Positions 11,997 to 24,227 of a DNA stretch of 64,000 nt are shown in pieces. The DNA lies in the NCBI RefSeq assembly GCF_030253575.1, contig NC_080568.1:21599501-21663500 (forward strand). Reading direction: 5' to 3'. The position numbers and the translations under genes are program-made. This DNA comes from Rhododendron vialii (Eukaryota; Streptophyta; Magnoliopsida; Ericales; Ericaceae). The notes under the pieces were generated by a model. The model was not told the DNA's origin, ran no database searches, and saw only the letters and a program-made list of their open reading frames with translations. Position 1 is the stretch's first letter, and each line of letters begins with the position of its first letter.

Positions 11997-13014
11997 CAGG
12001 GGTGTCAAACGGGTCGGGCCGACACGGCACGACACGGTTAAATGTGGCACGGCACGGGCACGGGCACGGGCACGGTCGTGCCCTAGCACGGCACGACACG
12101 GCACGGTTTTAGTGGGCACACGGACTGGCACGGGGCACGGAAGTGGGCAGACACGGCACGGGCACGGCACGACACGATAGTTGAATGGGCACGGCACGGC
12201 ACAACACGGTTCTAGCCGGGCACGGGCCCGACACGGTAGTTGAATGGGCACGGCACGACATGGTTTTGGCTGGGCACGACACGACACGATTTTAGCCGAG
12301 CACAACACAAGGCACGGGAAAAAAGTTATTAATTTAACTTGTGACTCATGAATATAATGTGATTAAATGACAATAATTTTAATTACAAAACAAGGCATTT
12401 TAGTTTCATAATTTATAAAAAATAAGCTTTTAAATTGGAACAACTAAAAATAAATAAGGAAAAAACTAATTTTAAAGAAAAAAAACCTCCATGTGATTCA
12501 AACCCAAGTCCTATGGAACTTGGGTTTGAAGTACGGCCCGTTTGACACCTCTAAATGGGCACCACACGATTAAAAACGGCAATCAAGTAAAACGGGCACG
12601 TCATGAAGCACGACACGATTAAAAAATGGGCCAACATGGCACGACACGATTTAAGTAAATGGGCCCAGCCGGCACGATTGAAAATGACACTACAAGATTA
12701 AAAAACGGGCCAGCATGGCACGACACGATTTAAGTAAATGGGCCCAGCCCGGCACGACATGATTGAAAAACGGCACGACAAGACACGATTAAAAAACGGG
12801 TCGGCACAGCACGACACGATTTAAGTAAATGAGCCCGGCCCGGCACGACACGATTTAAGTAAATGGGCACGGCACGACACGACACGATTGAAAATAGCAC
12901 GGCACGGCACGACACGATTTAAATAAACGGGCACAGCACGGCACGACACAAAGCACGGTTGACACGGAAGTTGAATGGCACGGCACGGCACGACACGCAC
13001 GTTTGACACCTCTG
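11997..13014. mobile_element. Non-autonomous hAT element, 1,018 bp, TSD CTCCTCTC
   Basis: Starts CAGGGGTGTCAAAC and ends GTTTGACACCTCTG, a 14-bp TIR with one mismatch. Perfect 8-bp duplications CTCCTCTC lie at 11989-11996 and 13015-13022. TIR type and 8-bp TSD are those of plant hAT elements. The interior is built of GGCACGGCACGACACG-like phrases, unusually GC-rich for this window, around an AT-rich core at 12310-12530. A hairpin (CAAACCCAAGT / ACTTGGGTTTG) and an internal end-like motif (GTTTGACACCTCTAAA) lie near 12500-12555. The Cys/Arg/Pro-rich frames in it are products of the repeat and not genes. Confidence 0.92.
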
Positions 13015-13042
13015 CTCCTCTCTCTCTAAAATCAAAGAAGAA

Positions 13043-13216
13043 ATGGACCAGCAGTTTCTACAGCTCTGTGCCTCCAGGGATGGTGATCATTGCCGAGTAC
13101 ACCGAGTTCATGGGGAATCTCACCATCGTCGTGGATATCGCCGATAAGCGGTCTTGATTTCAAGAGGCGACTCTATTCCAAATCTGTCCAAATCTTCGGC
13201 CAAATACACAGCTACG
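13043..13216 (+). pseudogene. Broken first exon resembling a VAMP72/longin R-SNARE
   Basis: From ATG 13043 the frame reads MDQQFLQL. One base over, it reads YSSVPPGMVIIAEYTEFMGN, which resembles the start of the longin domain of plant VAMP72 R-SNAREs (vesicle fusion; pattern xARGTVxLxEYTxFxGN, from knowledge of the family). A 1-base shift separates the two parts, and the similarity fades after GNLT, ending at a TGA in 13155-13157. A GTAAGT-type donor follows CATGCGG at about 13219. Further possible exons (about 13333-13388, bounded by TTTGCAG and GTAAGT) show no SNARE motif. Two transposons sit in the leader. It could be a diverged fragment of another longin protein, or a chance match. Confidence 0.4.
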
Positions 13217-13219
13217 CCA

Positions 13220-16200
13220 TGCGGGTAAGTAACTTGCTTGCATAGGTGGTTCTTATCTCTTGCTGATCTCGCATCATCTCCCTCTCTCTCTCTCTCTGTG
13301 GCTCTTTTTCTGCTTTACGATTTCTTTGCAGGTGTTTAGCACAGACCTGATTCTGTTTGAGATCTATACATTTAGGTCTACAGTTCAGGTAAGTTTTCTA
13401 AGATGATTTCGATTGTACAGTTTGGTTCAAAACCTTGGCTATCGTAAATTTTCCTTGCTATTGACATTTGTTACTTTAGATCAGCTGAAATTTCCTTACT
13501 AACCGAATGGATTGTTCGTTAAATTTTGATTTCCTACATAGGTGTAGATTTTGATTAGTGGATGTGAAAAGTGCAGGAAAATTTATGAGAAGTAAAGGAG
13601 TATTTGTTGCGGTCAAATTGAACTCTACAAACATCGAACACTTGATTTGGGGATGCTAGGATTGATAGTCACGGACTCTTGCTCATAAAAACTAAACCAA
13701 TAGGGGAAAAAATAAAAAATAAACTCCCGTTTTTTAAAACTTAACTTGTGTTGAAGCATATATACCGTCTAACGTCAACAACTCATGGGCTTTAGCTTTT
13801 CAAAGCCTAACTACAAGCTGCATATGATAGGAAGTGTTGTATATGTTAGACTTAACATATTAGCCTATTAGGTATGATCCCGAAGAACATTTTGGCTTGT
13901 GCACTTTTGTTTTTGTTTGTCTAGAAATTGTAATGGGATGCATATGTTTCCAACACTAACGTTGCTTTCCTTTTGGTAATCTCAACCAGTGCCCTATCTA
14001 TAACATTTTACCTTGAGTCGTCGTTGAGGCAGTGCATGCTTGTATTTTCATGCAAAAAAATGCTATTTTGGTTACCCATATTACAATAAGGCAGACCAAA
14101 CCCAGGTTCAGGCCAAGGTTAGTATTCACCAAGTTGGTGGTTTATGAATTTCATTGACTGTTCAGCCTCTGATTACTAAAGTGATTATGTATGTATGTGT
14201 GTGTTTTCCTTGGCCAAGCCAAGACTTAAGAGTGGGTGCAGACTGCCCAAAGTACAGCGAACAAGGCCTATGGCAAGGCAGCTGATTCTAAGGACGAGGC
14301 CCAACAACGGAAAGAGCAGATTGCCAGAATCATCCACCAGGTATGAGCATGACCTGTCAGCCAATTACATGTTCTATATAGAATCTTCCATCAAAATGAC
14401 TTAATATAGTGTCGTGGCAATTATAAGGCATTTTAGAAGGTTTCAGTACTATATAATTTTTCCCTATTGTAGCATTACTTCACAAGAACTATGCTTTGAT
14501 TAGAAGCTTGATTACAATGAAAATTTCCTGTTTGTTGGACAAACTGCTGAGCAAGTGATGAACATGGCTTAGGGTGCCAATAGATGGTGTGAAGAACACA
14601 GTTGGAATCAATAAAATCACTCACGAAAAGAAGCTTTGAGATTTCTATGAAGAGAACTCTTATATATATACTTGGAGAACCATTGTCACAATGGCTAATC
14701 GAATACATTTTGTCTCATGTTTATATGGTGTGATTCCTTTTATTCAAGAGTTATCCTATTCTTTGGTTAATTCCCTTAAAATTTATGATCCTATTCTTTT
14801 GGTAAATTCTAATAAAATTTATGGATGAATGGAATTTCTCAAGAGAGCCAACTGACCCTTGGAATTTTGACGTGGCGCGTGGTAGAATGTAGCAGATGTA
14901 GGTAATTGGGACTATATCTTGTGTTGCAAGGGCCCCTTATAAACTTATTATTTATGCTATCCATTTTACGGTTTTTACCTGTGCTTTCCCCAAAAGGTTG
15001 TATGGTGATATACTTGTGCTGTACTTCTTGGATATACATAATCATGGAAGGTTTTTGCACTGGATGTTTAATTCTTAGTTATGGGTTATACATAGACTTA
15101 ATAGTCCATGGAACTGGTTGTTCTTGTCTGAATCCAGATCTAAGTATTGCATGTCTAAGCATTGCTAAGTTTGGTTTACCCAGGTTGCGAGTTTTACAAC
15201 AATCCACTAGATGACCAAATTGGTGAGATTATTTCAACTCCTCTGCAATGAGTGTTAAAATATGTGTATGCAGTATGTTGTTTTGAATCGATTTAATGTG
15301 TTTGTAACTTATGATCTGTGAATCTTGGTGATTAGTCAAAGACAATCGAAATTGTTTGATAAATGTGTGTGTGTGTATGGGTTTTGTATTTTTTTTTGTT
15401 TGGTTTTCTTTTTCTATTTTGTTTATTGATCTGATACTGATTGATGTGAACAAGAGAAATAATACAAGTTGAACTTAGGCCTGATACGACGCGCGGCAAG
15501 ATAGAATCGGTTGCGAGAGCTAACTCAGCCAAAAGGCTTGATGATGAACCGGTGGTTTGTAATCGTCGTACCGGTTAAGAGAGTTAGAGACAAGGAGTAG
15601 GACTGTAGGAAGACGTCGCTTTTAGAGCTCTTTAAGAAACCAATTTGTTGAAAGAAAAAAAAAAAAGGTGGGTCTGCCAACACTTTTTTGCTACCAATTT
15701 TTTCCCCTTAACCTCTCTCTAACTATATATCTCTACTTCTTTCTATCTCAGATATGGGAATTCTACTCCATGGTCAGGTTTCGTTGACGTAAGATCTCTA
15801 ATTTTTCCTTTTTATTCAGCTTCTTGAATTTCTAGAGTTCTCATAAATCTAATTCATTTGGGGGCTATATACATGGCACTCCTACTATTTAGGCTTTTCT
15901 ATTTTTATAAAGCGATTTGAAATATACCAAGATTAAATGTAAAGTTGATGTTGCTAAGGTTGTAGCATTTTGGTTGGAGCTTGGCAAGGATAAGAAGTGG
16001 GGAGGGTTTGAAATTGGGGGAATTGAGGGCTTATCACCTGGTAATGCTTTGGTGTTTGTCTCCTGCAGTTTTCAAGAAACAACAAAAGAGCCATACCATG
16101 TGAACTGAATAAAGATTAGAAAATACCTATTGTAATTAATTGGTTGTTCCTTGTGTCAATGTTGCTTTCTTTGTTTTGGAAGAGAAGTATTACTTGGCTA

Positions 16201-18750
16201 CCGTACAAAATTGCTTAATATGACCTTATTTGGCAATATTTATTGTAGCAGAAAGATGGACTCAATGTTAGAGCACATGTGGAACACGCGACGAATTTAG
16301 GAAATATTTTTCCCAAGGGTTAGGTATTACTTCTGGTTTGGCCAACAAGAAAAAAACTTTACTTAGGAATTACTGCCTAGCAAATAAACATTTATGTCAT
16401 CACAATTGCGGTCCATCCAGGGGTGAGCGGATTAGTTGGGGTATTGTATGTTATATTGTTTGTCATGTTCTATTTCGCTCCACCCCTTTCATTTACATGT
16501 TGAGTATTTCATATTTGAGAATAGGTTTGATGGGGGAAAAAATTAAGATAATTTTTGGTGATAGGGCTCCATTGGATTACTCGGCATAATCATAGTCCTA
16601 GAGAGCTCCTTTAGTACTAATTCATTTAGGGCTCGGCATAGAAATGTTAGTAAGGATTATTGCACGATAGTGCAGAATTGAACTTGCTTACAAGTTTGAG
16701 TATGTGAGTGTAATTGCTACATACGTTAAAATTATTACCATTGTGCAAGGCATTTGTCCTGGATTGAAATCATTTTTTTTAAACTTAAACACGGTGGTTT
16801 AAAGCAGGAGGACAAGAAACGCATCCAGGGAAAAGAGTTGACCATTTGCTCTCATACTTGTAGAAGCAGCAAACAACCAATAGTCATTTCATTTTATTCG
16901 ATTCTCTTTTTCTTGTTCAATATTTTTGTTATTTCCTGGTATCCCCTCTATGGAATGGATGCTGATCGTAGTTGTATGAGTTGATTTTACAGCAATTTAG
17001 TTCAATGAAGAAAATTCTGACCAACCATCTTGAACTAGCAATGGAAGACTTTTGTCACATAGGCTGAATGCTGTCGGCATCATTACTTTCGAATTAGAAA
17101 ATTTTTGGTCTGCCTAATTTTTGGCTTCCTAAAATCTTCAACTAAAAAAGGCTAATATTGTGAATGTGAAGGACTACAACCTTGAAATGTATCTAGGGGG
17201 AGTTTTTCCTTTTTCTTTTCCCTAGCCCATCTTCCATTGATTACATCATGTTGCTTCGACTATTTGTAAGAAATTGGTAGATAATTAGAAGTATGTTGAT
17301 GTGTGTTGAATGAGTCTGTCTTTTGTTTTAAATATGAGGACATGAGGAGTCAATTGTTAATATTTTGGCTATCAGTATTCTAGAACATAAGAAAATATCA
17401 TTATGTATCGAATTGCATAAGGTCAACTACCATGCTGCACATATTGCTTTATACATGGGTCATAAGAATTAATTTAGGTATCTGAGCTCAATGATGATGT
17501 TGATGTCAATAGTCAAGGGTGTTCAGCCATCTAATCTCAATTATCATGTAACACATGCGATTGTCACAAGGAATGAAGACCTATTCTCTAGGTGCATGTA
17601 CATAACCTTGAGCTAGAAATTACAAATATGGTAAGTTCAGAGGAGACGATTGGCATGTATGTTTAATGTGCAAGCAAATTTTACTTCAAGTCTAGACAAA
17701 TTAGGATTAGTTTTGGGGTTTCAATTTTATGCTTACGGACTGTATTTTGACTGTTTATATGCGTAATTTTGAATTTTTTGACTAGATTTAGATTTTCGCT
17801 CACAAACTTTGATTTCTTGGTTAGGGTTTTTTGCTCGTAGAGTTTTATTTGATTTTCAGATTCAGAATTTTTGGGCCAAGGTTTGATCAGGCTTTGATTT
17901 TTAGTTAGGGTTTTGATTTTTGGTTTTAGTTTTTAATTTTTGGTTAGCATTTTTACTGTATATATGTGTATGCAGGTCTGGATTAGTAGTTGAATTGCAT
18001 ATATTGTTGGCTACTATTGGTTGTGATGTGAATTTCATATATTGTTAGCTGTGATGTTTAAAAATCTGAGCCAAAAGGCATAGAGTGCAGTTTGTAGTGC
18101 AATTTTATGAATGCAGTTTTTAGTAGACTTTGAATCAAGTTTTAGTGCACATTGCTATGGAAGTGCAGCTGTTGTTGTGTGGGTGTGGGTGTCCAAACTG
18201 CAGCTTTATTGGAGATTTGAGGCTGTTGTGTGTGTAGGTGTCCAAACTGCAGTCTCTATAGCAATAATGATTGTCTGAGCTCACAAATGAGCTACTTCAG
18301 TTTTCAACTATATTTCTGTGTGTTGAGCTTGGCAGATATATGCAATGTTGGACACAATTTTTTCCCCTCCCAAAAAGAGGTCCCCTTTTTTTTATTAAAT
18401 CGGCTCCGAGAATGGACCCTTAATCAAGGATAGATAGAAGTATTGATTTTAAAAGATGGGTGTGATAGAAATCCAGTGAGGGTCAGTTAAGGAATGGTAC
18501 TAAGTTGGAGATAAATTAAAAGACATATCTAGCCCATATCAAAACTTCTTCCCTTCAACGGGCATGTATTCGTGCTATGCACGAAGGTGCCCCTAGTAGG
18601 AAAACAACATTCACTTTGACCCTCTGCGGGTTGGCCTATGTGCAGTTTCACTCACATGATTGTTGGCACCTAACCTCCTTACAATATTTGTACAAGTAGT
18701 TAGAGATCAACAAAAGCAGCCCAATCTAGTGTCAGGCATATAGATATGCA
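13220..18750. other. 5.5 kb without a supported gene
   Basis: AT-rich sequence. Exon-like pieces exist: 13333-13388 lies between good splice signals, and 14237-14340 in one frame reads a charged segment (AYGKAADSKDEAQQRKEQIA) followed by GTATGAGC. I could not join them into a protein of known family. TTTTTGGTTAGGGTTTT-like phrases recur at 17700-17950. A (GT)n tract is at 15366-15378. Confidence 0.45.
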
Positions 18751-18756
18751 TGATAC

Positions 18757-19035
18757 TTTTTTTTTTTTTTTTTAATAATTAGGTGTTTAGGCCAATTTAC
18801 GTGCACCTCGATAGGCGATCATAAACCCATAGTCCACTAGCAAGGGGCCCATTTGAAGCTGAAGCAAATGTTATTTGTGGACTGACCTCAAAAAAGTTGA
18901 TAACACATGAGAGGTTTCGAACTTGAAACCTAAAGAAGATGGCATGCAAAATATGTTGATATCTCGTTGACAAATCCCATGAAATCAAACTCTGTATTTT
19001 TTTGTCTATCAATAAGAATGACAAAGTAGGAACCA
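18757..19035 (-). mobile_element. SINE-like retroposon with poly-A tail
   Basis: On the minus strand, a box-B-like AGTTCGAAACC (18925-18914) is followed by a phrase with GGGCCCCTTGC and GGTGCACGTAAATTGGCC. It ends in a run of 17 A (plus-strand T at 18757-18773). This layout matches plant tRNA-derived SINEs. Box A and the TSD were not identified, so the 5' border is approximate. Confidence 0.55.
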
Positions 19036-19139
19036 CGGGGCACTATATTAACTGGTTCATGAGATAACCATATCCAACAACGTACTCAATCAACACAAGA
19101 AATAAATCTATCATAAAAAACAAACAAACAAGGAACCCT

Positions 19140-20812
19140 CTAATTGATTTTTGCCTTCAGCAAGATTCGAGCCCCTTGAAGTCTATCATTGATGTCATCC
19201 TTCCCGTTCAAGACCTATCAAAGTTACGATATCGTCAAACCTCTCAAGAAAAGGTCTCACACTAACTGGTCTCTTAGAAAGCTCAGGTTGGCCACAATCA
19301 ACGGCCAGCGATATTAGTCGGGCACCGACTCTTGTGGACTTGCAATCTTTCCCAAATCAAGGTGAACAAGGTACCTTTTACTCAAACAGTTCACAGCTTT
19401 TACTCAAACAGTTCACAGCCTCAGCCATCAAATTATCCAGATACCCCCTTTTCATCACCAGCTGCAGTATGATAACACTTAGACTATACAAGTCGGATAG
19501 TGGACTCGCCTCTTTTTCTGCAAAACAAACAAAAAAATCTGATCCTGGCACTCATTTTAGAAGCTCATTTTGAAGGGTTGTGTCAAGATCATGGTACCCA
19601 AGAGAGCTGATCTGTGCAATTATCTGTTGGGGTGCTAGGTTAGATTTTGAAGTAAATTGGACAAGAGAGTGGGATTTATAAAGAAAGGATGGGTGAGTTA
19701 CAAGTTGTGCAAGGCTTTTAGTAGATTTTCATTGCATCAAAGTGAGTACAACAAGGCTCTATTTATAGAGCACTTCCACTAACATAGAATTCTCTAGAAT
19801 TGTCAAAGCTAGAGATAAGCACATGTGCATTACAAAGATCTCTTAACTTCTAGATTTTTCTTGTTTTAACCCATGTGCTTAATTACAAAACATCTTTCAT
19901 GCTTCTTCTAGAATTATCTAGTTCTACCCATACAAATATCTTCTAATGTAATTATTACTTCTACACACTTCTAATTATTTTAAACTTAGATATTTAAATA
20001 CTCATTCTACATTATTCTAGAAGATTACAAATTACATATTCTAACATTATCATGGTACCAAGCAGAGCCCCTGTGCTTGCTTCCAATTTGCACCATGTTA
20101 CCAAAATCGACAATTACAGCCTTGTAACGCAACATATAAATTAATTATGATCAACAACTAAACGATGAGTAATAAATTAATGCTTTTCAGTTGATATATA
20201 AATCAAACACATTACCTCATTTAACATAATATTAGCTGGTTTGATATCGCTATGAATTCACGTTTTGGAATGCATGTGAGCCAATCCAAGAGAAATGCCC
20301 TTAATAATTCGAATAACTTCGGCGAATCCCAACTCCGTTCAAATAACAAGACATTTCAAAGGCATCTTTTTTAGATTGTGAGATGAAGTTTTTTTTTTTT
20401 TTTTTTGGTATTCAATGAGTTTAATTTGTGGTGCTCTGTTTTGACTTTTTATGCTCTGTTTTTATTTCTTGAAATTCTAACCTTTTTGAAAGTAAAAGAA
20501 AATGAGGAGTAAAATGTTAGGAGTAATATGAACATCCAAAAATCAACAGTTCTTAAATAAGTACATTATTCTAGAACATTCCAAAAAAAAAAAATAAGGG
20601 CAGGATAAAGTGGGACATAGGGATCGGATTGTGTATATACCTGATGGTTCTTTTAGAAGAACATCGTCGAGAGATCTTCGGTATCGTGGATATACAAGAT
20701 ATAATGATTCGTGATCGTCCTGGTTTCCCCTGGTGATGCCTTTAGACCACGAGTAACCTAGCAGCAGAATGAGATTTTTGTGGTATCCAATTTGCGGCAA
20801 AGACTTGATCTC
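19140..20812 (-). pseudogene. Receptor-kinase-like pseudogene, split by a solo LTR
   Basis: Protein-kinase fold pieces read in order on the minus strand. The N-lobe (EIKSLPQIGYHKNLILLLGY ... SLYLVYPRYRRSLDDVLL) is at about 20812-20620. The catalytic loop exon (VIRIIKGISLGLAHMH ... IHSDIKPANIMLNE) is at about 20340-20216, ending at a GTAATG donor. The DFG exon (AVIVDFGNMVQIGSKHRGSA) is at about 20110-20052. Past the LTR come a C-lobe exon after TTTTGCAG (EASPLSDLYSLSVIILQLVM, about 19518-19400) and a tail with PELSKRP ending at TAG 19142-19140. Faults: a TGA just before IHSDIK, HSD in place of HRD, and a 422-bp LTR after the DFG exon. It is non-functional as a kinase as read. The subfamily is not determined. 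Confidence 0.8.
19625..20046. mobile_element. Solo LTR, 422 bp, TSD TTATC
   Basis: Starts TGTTGGGGTG and ends ATTCTAACA, with perfect TTATC repeats at 19620-19624 and 20047-20051. The small size and TGTT...AACA ends fit a Ty1/copia LTR. The interior is AT-rich and non-coding. It cuts the kinase-like pseudogene between the DFG exon and the C-lobe part. Confidence 0.88.
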
Positions 20813-20819
20813 TTTCTAT

Positions 20820-21590
20820 TAACAAAAAAAAAATAATAATAATAATGACAAAATTCTCAGATTTAAGTTAGATTTAAGTTAAATTTAAGTTAAGTTTATA
20901 AAAACGCAGCCTTACCACATACCTCCCAGTCCTTCAGATTAAATGTCTTAGCCAAAAATTATTATTTGACACTAATATGTAAAGTAGAACTGAAGCACTT
21001 TACAACCTGTATAGTTGCAACAAGAGAGCATCCATCCAACTCATATAGTTGCCGTACAACCGTTACGAAAACATTGGCCATGTGACAATCAATCGAGTAT
21101 AAGCATGCTACACTTGGAACTTGGAAGCCAGACCAGAGTACCAGACCACTTGATCTACCTTTAAGGTAAATTTCATGCAAAAAATAGGAGTACGAGATAC
21201 ATTTGTATCAAAATGCTACTTTTAAAGTAAATTTCTGGTAACACCCCTGTTCCTAAATGCCACAAACTTGAAAAATCCTTGCTTGCGTAGGAATATAAAT
21301 ATTTGCTATGTTTTAAATTTTCAATATCAATCCACAATCAATATATAAACTCAATCAATCACAGGAAAGCAATGAACATAAGAATACCAAGATATACGTG
21401 GAAAACCCTAAACGGAAAAAAACCATGGGAAGGAATCAAACACTATAAATATTGTGTAGTTACAAGTAATCTTACCCTATGATTTGAATCCTCACAATCG
21501 AGCCTAAGACCTACTTGCCGAGTCCACGTTCACTACACCCAGTGCTTAACCGCTACTGCCTTGAATCCACAAGCCTTCCATTTGCCTTCC
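20820..21590. other. Possible 5' exons of the kinase-like gene and LTR-like sequence
   Basis: A minus-strand donor-like GTATGTGG follows GACTGGGAG near 20930. The minus frame at 21180-20962 is open but unrecognised. From about 21300 the minus strand resembles the transcribed part of a copia-type LTR (for example CACGTATATCTTGG), which resumes after the foldback element at 22429 and may end at the TGTTAGCAAATTCC near 22914. No matching TSD was found, so I do not call it an element. Confidence 0.3.
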
Positions 21591-22428
21591 GGAAATGAGA
21601 AAAATTCAAAAACACCCATGAACTTTGAACCCAATGTCAAATAGGCACCTGAACTTAAATAAACTTCAATCGAACACCTGAACTTTCACTCCATTATTCA
21701 ATTTACCCCCTGCTGTCTCAATCCGTGACTTTCCTAACGGCAACCGCTGAGCTGGACACTAACAGACAGAACAAAACGTTAGAGGGAGAAATTGGAGTGA
21801 AACAACAGTGATCTGGCACCTTTTTAAGGCCCCATTCGGCTAAATAAGCCTACTAGCTTATTTTTTGTCCTTATTCAATTTTTTTTCATATTTGTTAGTT
21901 TTTTGTCAATTTTTTGGGGATTATTGCATCGTCATAACGAGAGGAATCTAAAAAGTAAAAAATTATGATCAAAATTTATTTATTTTAATAAAGACAAAAA
22001 AAATTGGCTTATTGGCTTATTTTTGTCTTTATTCAAAAAATTAGATTTCAACCGTAATTTGTTACTTTTTAGATTCCTCTTGTCATGACGATACAATAAT
22101 CTCCAAAAAAATAACGAAAAACTAAAATAAAAATAAAAAATAAAAAATTGAATAATGACAAAAAATAAGCCAGTATGCTTATTTAGCCGAATGAGGCGTT
22201 AAAAAGGTGCCAGATCACTGTTGTTTCCCTCCAATTTCTCCCTCTAACGTTTTGTTTTGTCTGTTAGTGTCCAGCTTAGCGGTTGCCGTTAAGAAAGTCA
22301 CGGATTGAGACAGTAGGGGGTAAATTGAATAACGGAGTGAAAGTTCAGGTGTTCAATTGAAGTTTATTTAAGTTTAGGTGCCTATTTGACATTGGGTTCA
22401 AAGTTCATGGGTTTTTTTGAATATTTCC
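21591..22428. mobile_element. Foldback (long palindromic) element, about 838 bp
   Basis: Two arms of about 410 bp are inverted copies. The left starts GGAAATGAGAAAAATTC and passes CACCCATGAACTTTG and GATCTGGCACC. The right mirrors these and ends GAATATTTCC. The centre is near 22010. The arms differ at scattered bases. No open frame of a transposase exists, so it is non-autonomous. The flanks share CCTTC but no clean 8-9 bp TSD, so the superfamily (Mutator or hAT type) is open. Inner sequence (TTTGTTAGTTTTTTGTCAA) resembles the MITE at 54541. Confidence 0.82.
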
Positions 22429-24225
22429 CTTCGAAAATCCACCGAAGGACTTTAACTTGCCTAGGAATCCCCCTTAGGGCTTTTCTCAAATAAGTTGAAG
22501 ACAATACTGAAACCTCTTAAAGATGACTTGTATGCTCAATGATCCATCGATTCCATTTTACTCCAAGATTCAAAGTAAAAACCCTCCTTTCTCTCAGTCT
22601 AATGTGAATTGCATATATCGTGTTAGAGAAAAACAATTCTGACGGCCTTGTATTTAAAATAGACTGCTTAATCAAATCTCACGGAATATTGCCATATACC
22701 GAAAATGGGATCTCACGGAATATTGCCATATTCCCTTGATTGCCAATCTTCCTTGATTTTCTTCAACCCAAAAACTTAGCCTCTCGATTACACATTATTA
22801 ATTGATTTCCTTCAACTTTCTAAACAAACACTCTAAAAATAAAAATAAATAAATTACAACTCGATAAATAGGGATACAAATAAATGTGCGTTTTGTTGTG
22901 GAATTTGCTAACACAGAAAGACCGTGGCCTGTGGTCCTAACAAAACTGATGACAGAAAAATCAACATAAGTATCATATATGATATGAATGGGACCAGGTT
23001 ACATAAGAGGGCATGCAAAAGCTTCCACTCAAACACAACACACGAGACACAAACATAGGTATGTTACATGTACACAGAAAAAATGCGGGTATGTGAGATA
23101 ATATAAAACAGCACAAAGGATCATCACAACTTCTCAATCTTAGTATAACAGGGAGAACACAGAACAATGTACGTACCCTCTTTATCAAGGTATGTGAGAT
23201 GATTTGAATGCCAAAATTTGATGTTTTTGATGCTTCAGTTAATTTAGGTTCTGTTCCCACATTCTTTCCTCATTTCCTCTCTGACTTTTCTTGCAATTAA
23301 GCAGTTTTAATTATAAGAAAATTCAAGTACACGCATTGCATGTGCACATCTTCTTGAAGAATTTTGGAGACTCCATGCATAATACTAGCATTCAATGTAC
23401 TTTCAAGTATGAAATTCTTTGGTAGGATCCACTTTCACATATTGTGTAATTCAAGTAAAAAGTATGAAAACCATCTCTATGAGGCTTAGAATGCGAAAGA
23501 TATTGCTAAACAACCTTTGGCTGTAAATGCGTATTTTAGTTAGCTAGGTTCAAAGATGTTGCTACCCTTCCATTCTCCCCTGACCCATCATCTCTCCTTA
23601 GGGATCGAATCAATCCAAGTCATTTAACCTTGACAGACTCTGATATTGGTTGTCTCTATTGCATCCTCCACATCAACACATCTCTGGAACATAAAGATGC
23701 AAGTAGCTAGAAAGAGATGTTACCACGTACCATTTCTCTGCAGGTTTTAATTTTCTCCAACCAATGACTCTCAGCCTGTTCAAAGGAGACACAATGTCTT
23801 TAAGTAAAGAATAAAGGCTGCTTCAAAATAAAGGCATAATTACCAAAGCAATGCAGCAGTGCAAGCGCGAAATGAAAACTAGTCACTAGTTATTACGGTG
23901 CACAGTACCACATTAAATGGCGACATGCAGCTTGGGATTGAAATTGCATCAAATGGTGTTGACCGTGTAAATGGTATATTTCATCAAATGGTTGACTGTG
24001 TACATGATTTTTTTGCAACAAATAGGCGACGAGCTTACCTCTCAACAAGAAGACATCCCCCAAAGGGACTGTGTACAAGATTAACAAAATCAATATTAAA
24101 AGGGGTCTAAAAAGAAGTTAATCCCATTCTTGACCTCTTTAGTATCTGCATTTCCAGGTGAAACTCCTTTTTTCATATGAGTTGATTCACTAGTATGGAA
24201 ATACTCTCTTTCTCTAATGAGTTGA
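22429..24225. other. Stretch without a supported gene
   Basis: A minus-strand exon-like block near 23690-23570 carries an open frame (QRCVDVEDAIETTNIRVCQG) that I do not recognise. It might belong to the same minus-strand gene as the kinase remnant. Otherwise AT-rich non-coding sequence. Confidence 0.35.
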
Positions 24226-24227
24226 TA

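Noticed and set aside
11917-13009. Cys/Arg/Pro-rich proteins on the minus strand
   Set aside because: They translate the GGCACGACACG repeats of the hAT element and have no domain.
14195-14404. LEA-like gene fragment (AYGKAADSKDEAQQRKEQ)
   Set aside because: A short charged frame with one donor site; no start, partner exon or clear family match.
21309-22915. Complete copia-type LTR around the foldback element
   Set aside because: The text looks LTR-like, but I could not find ends with matching 5-bp duplications.
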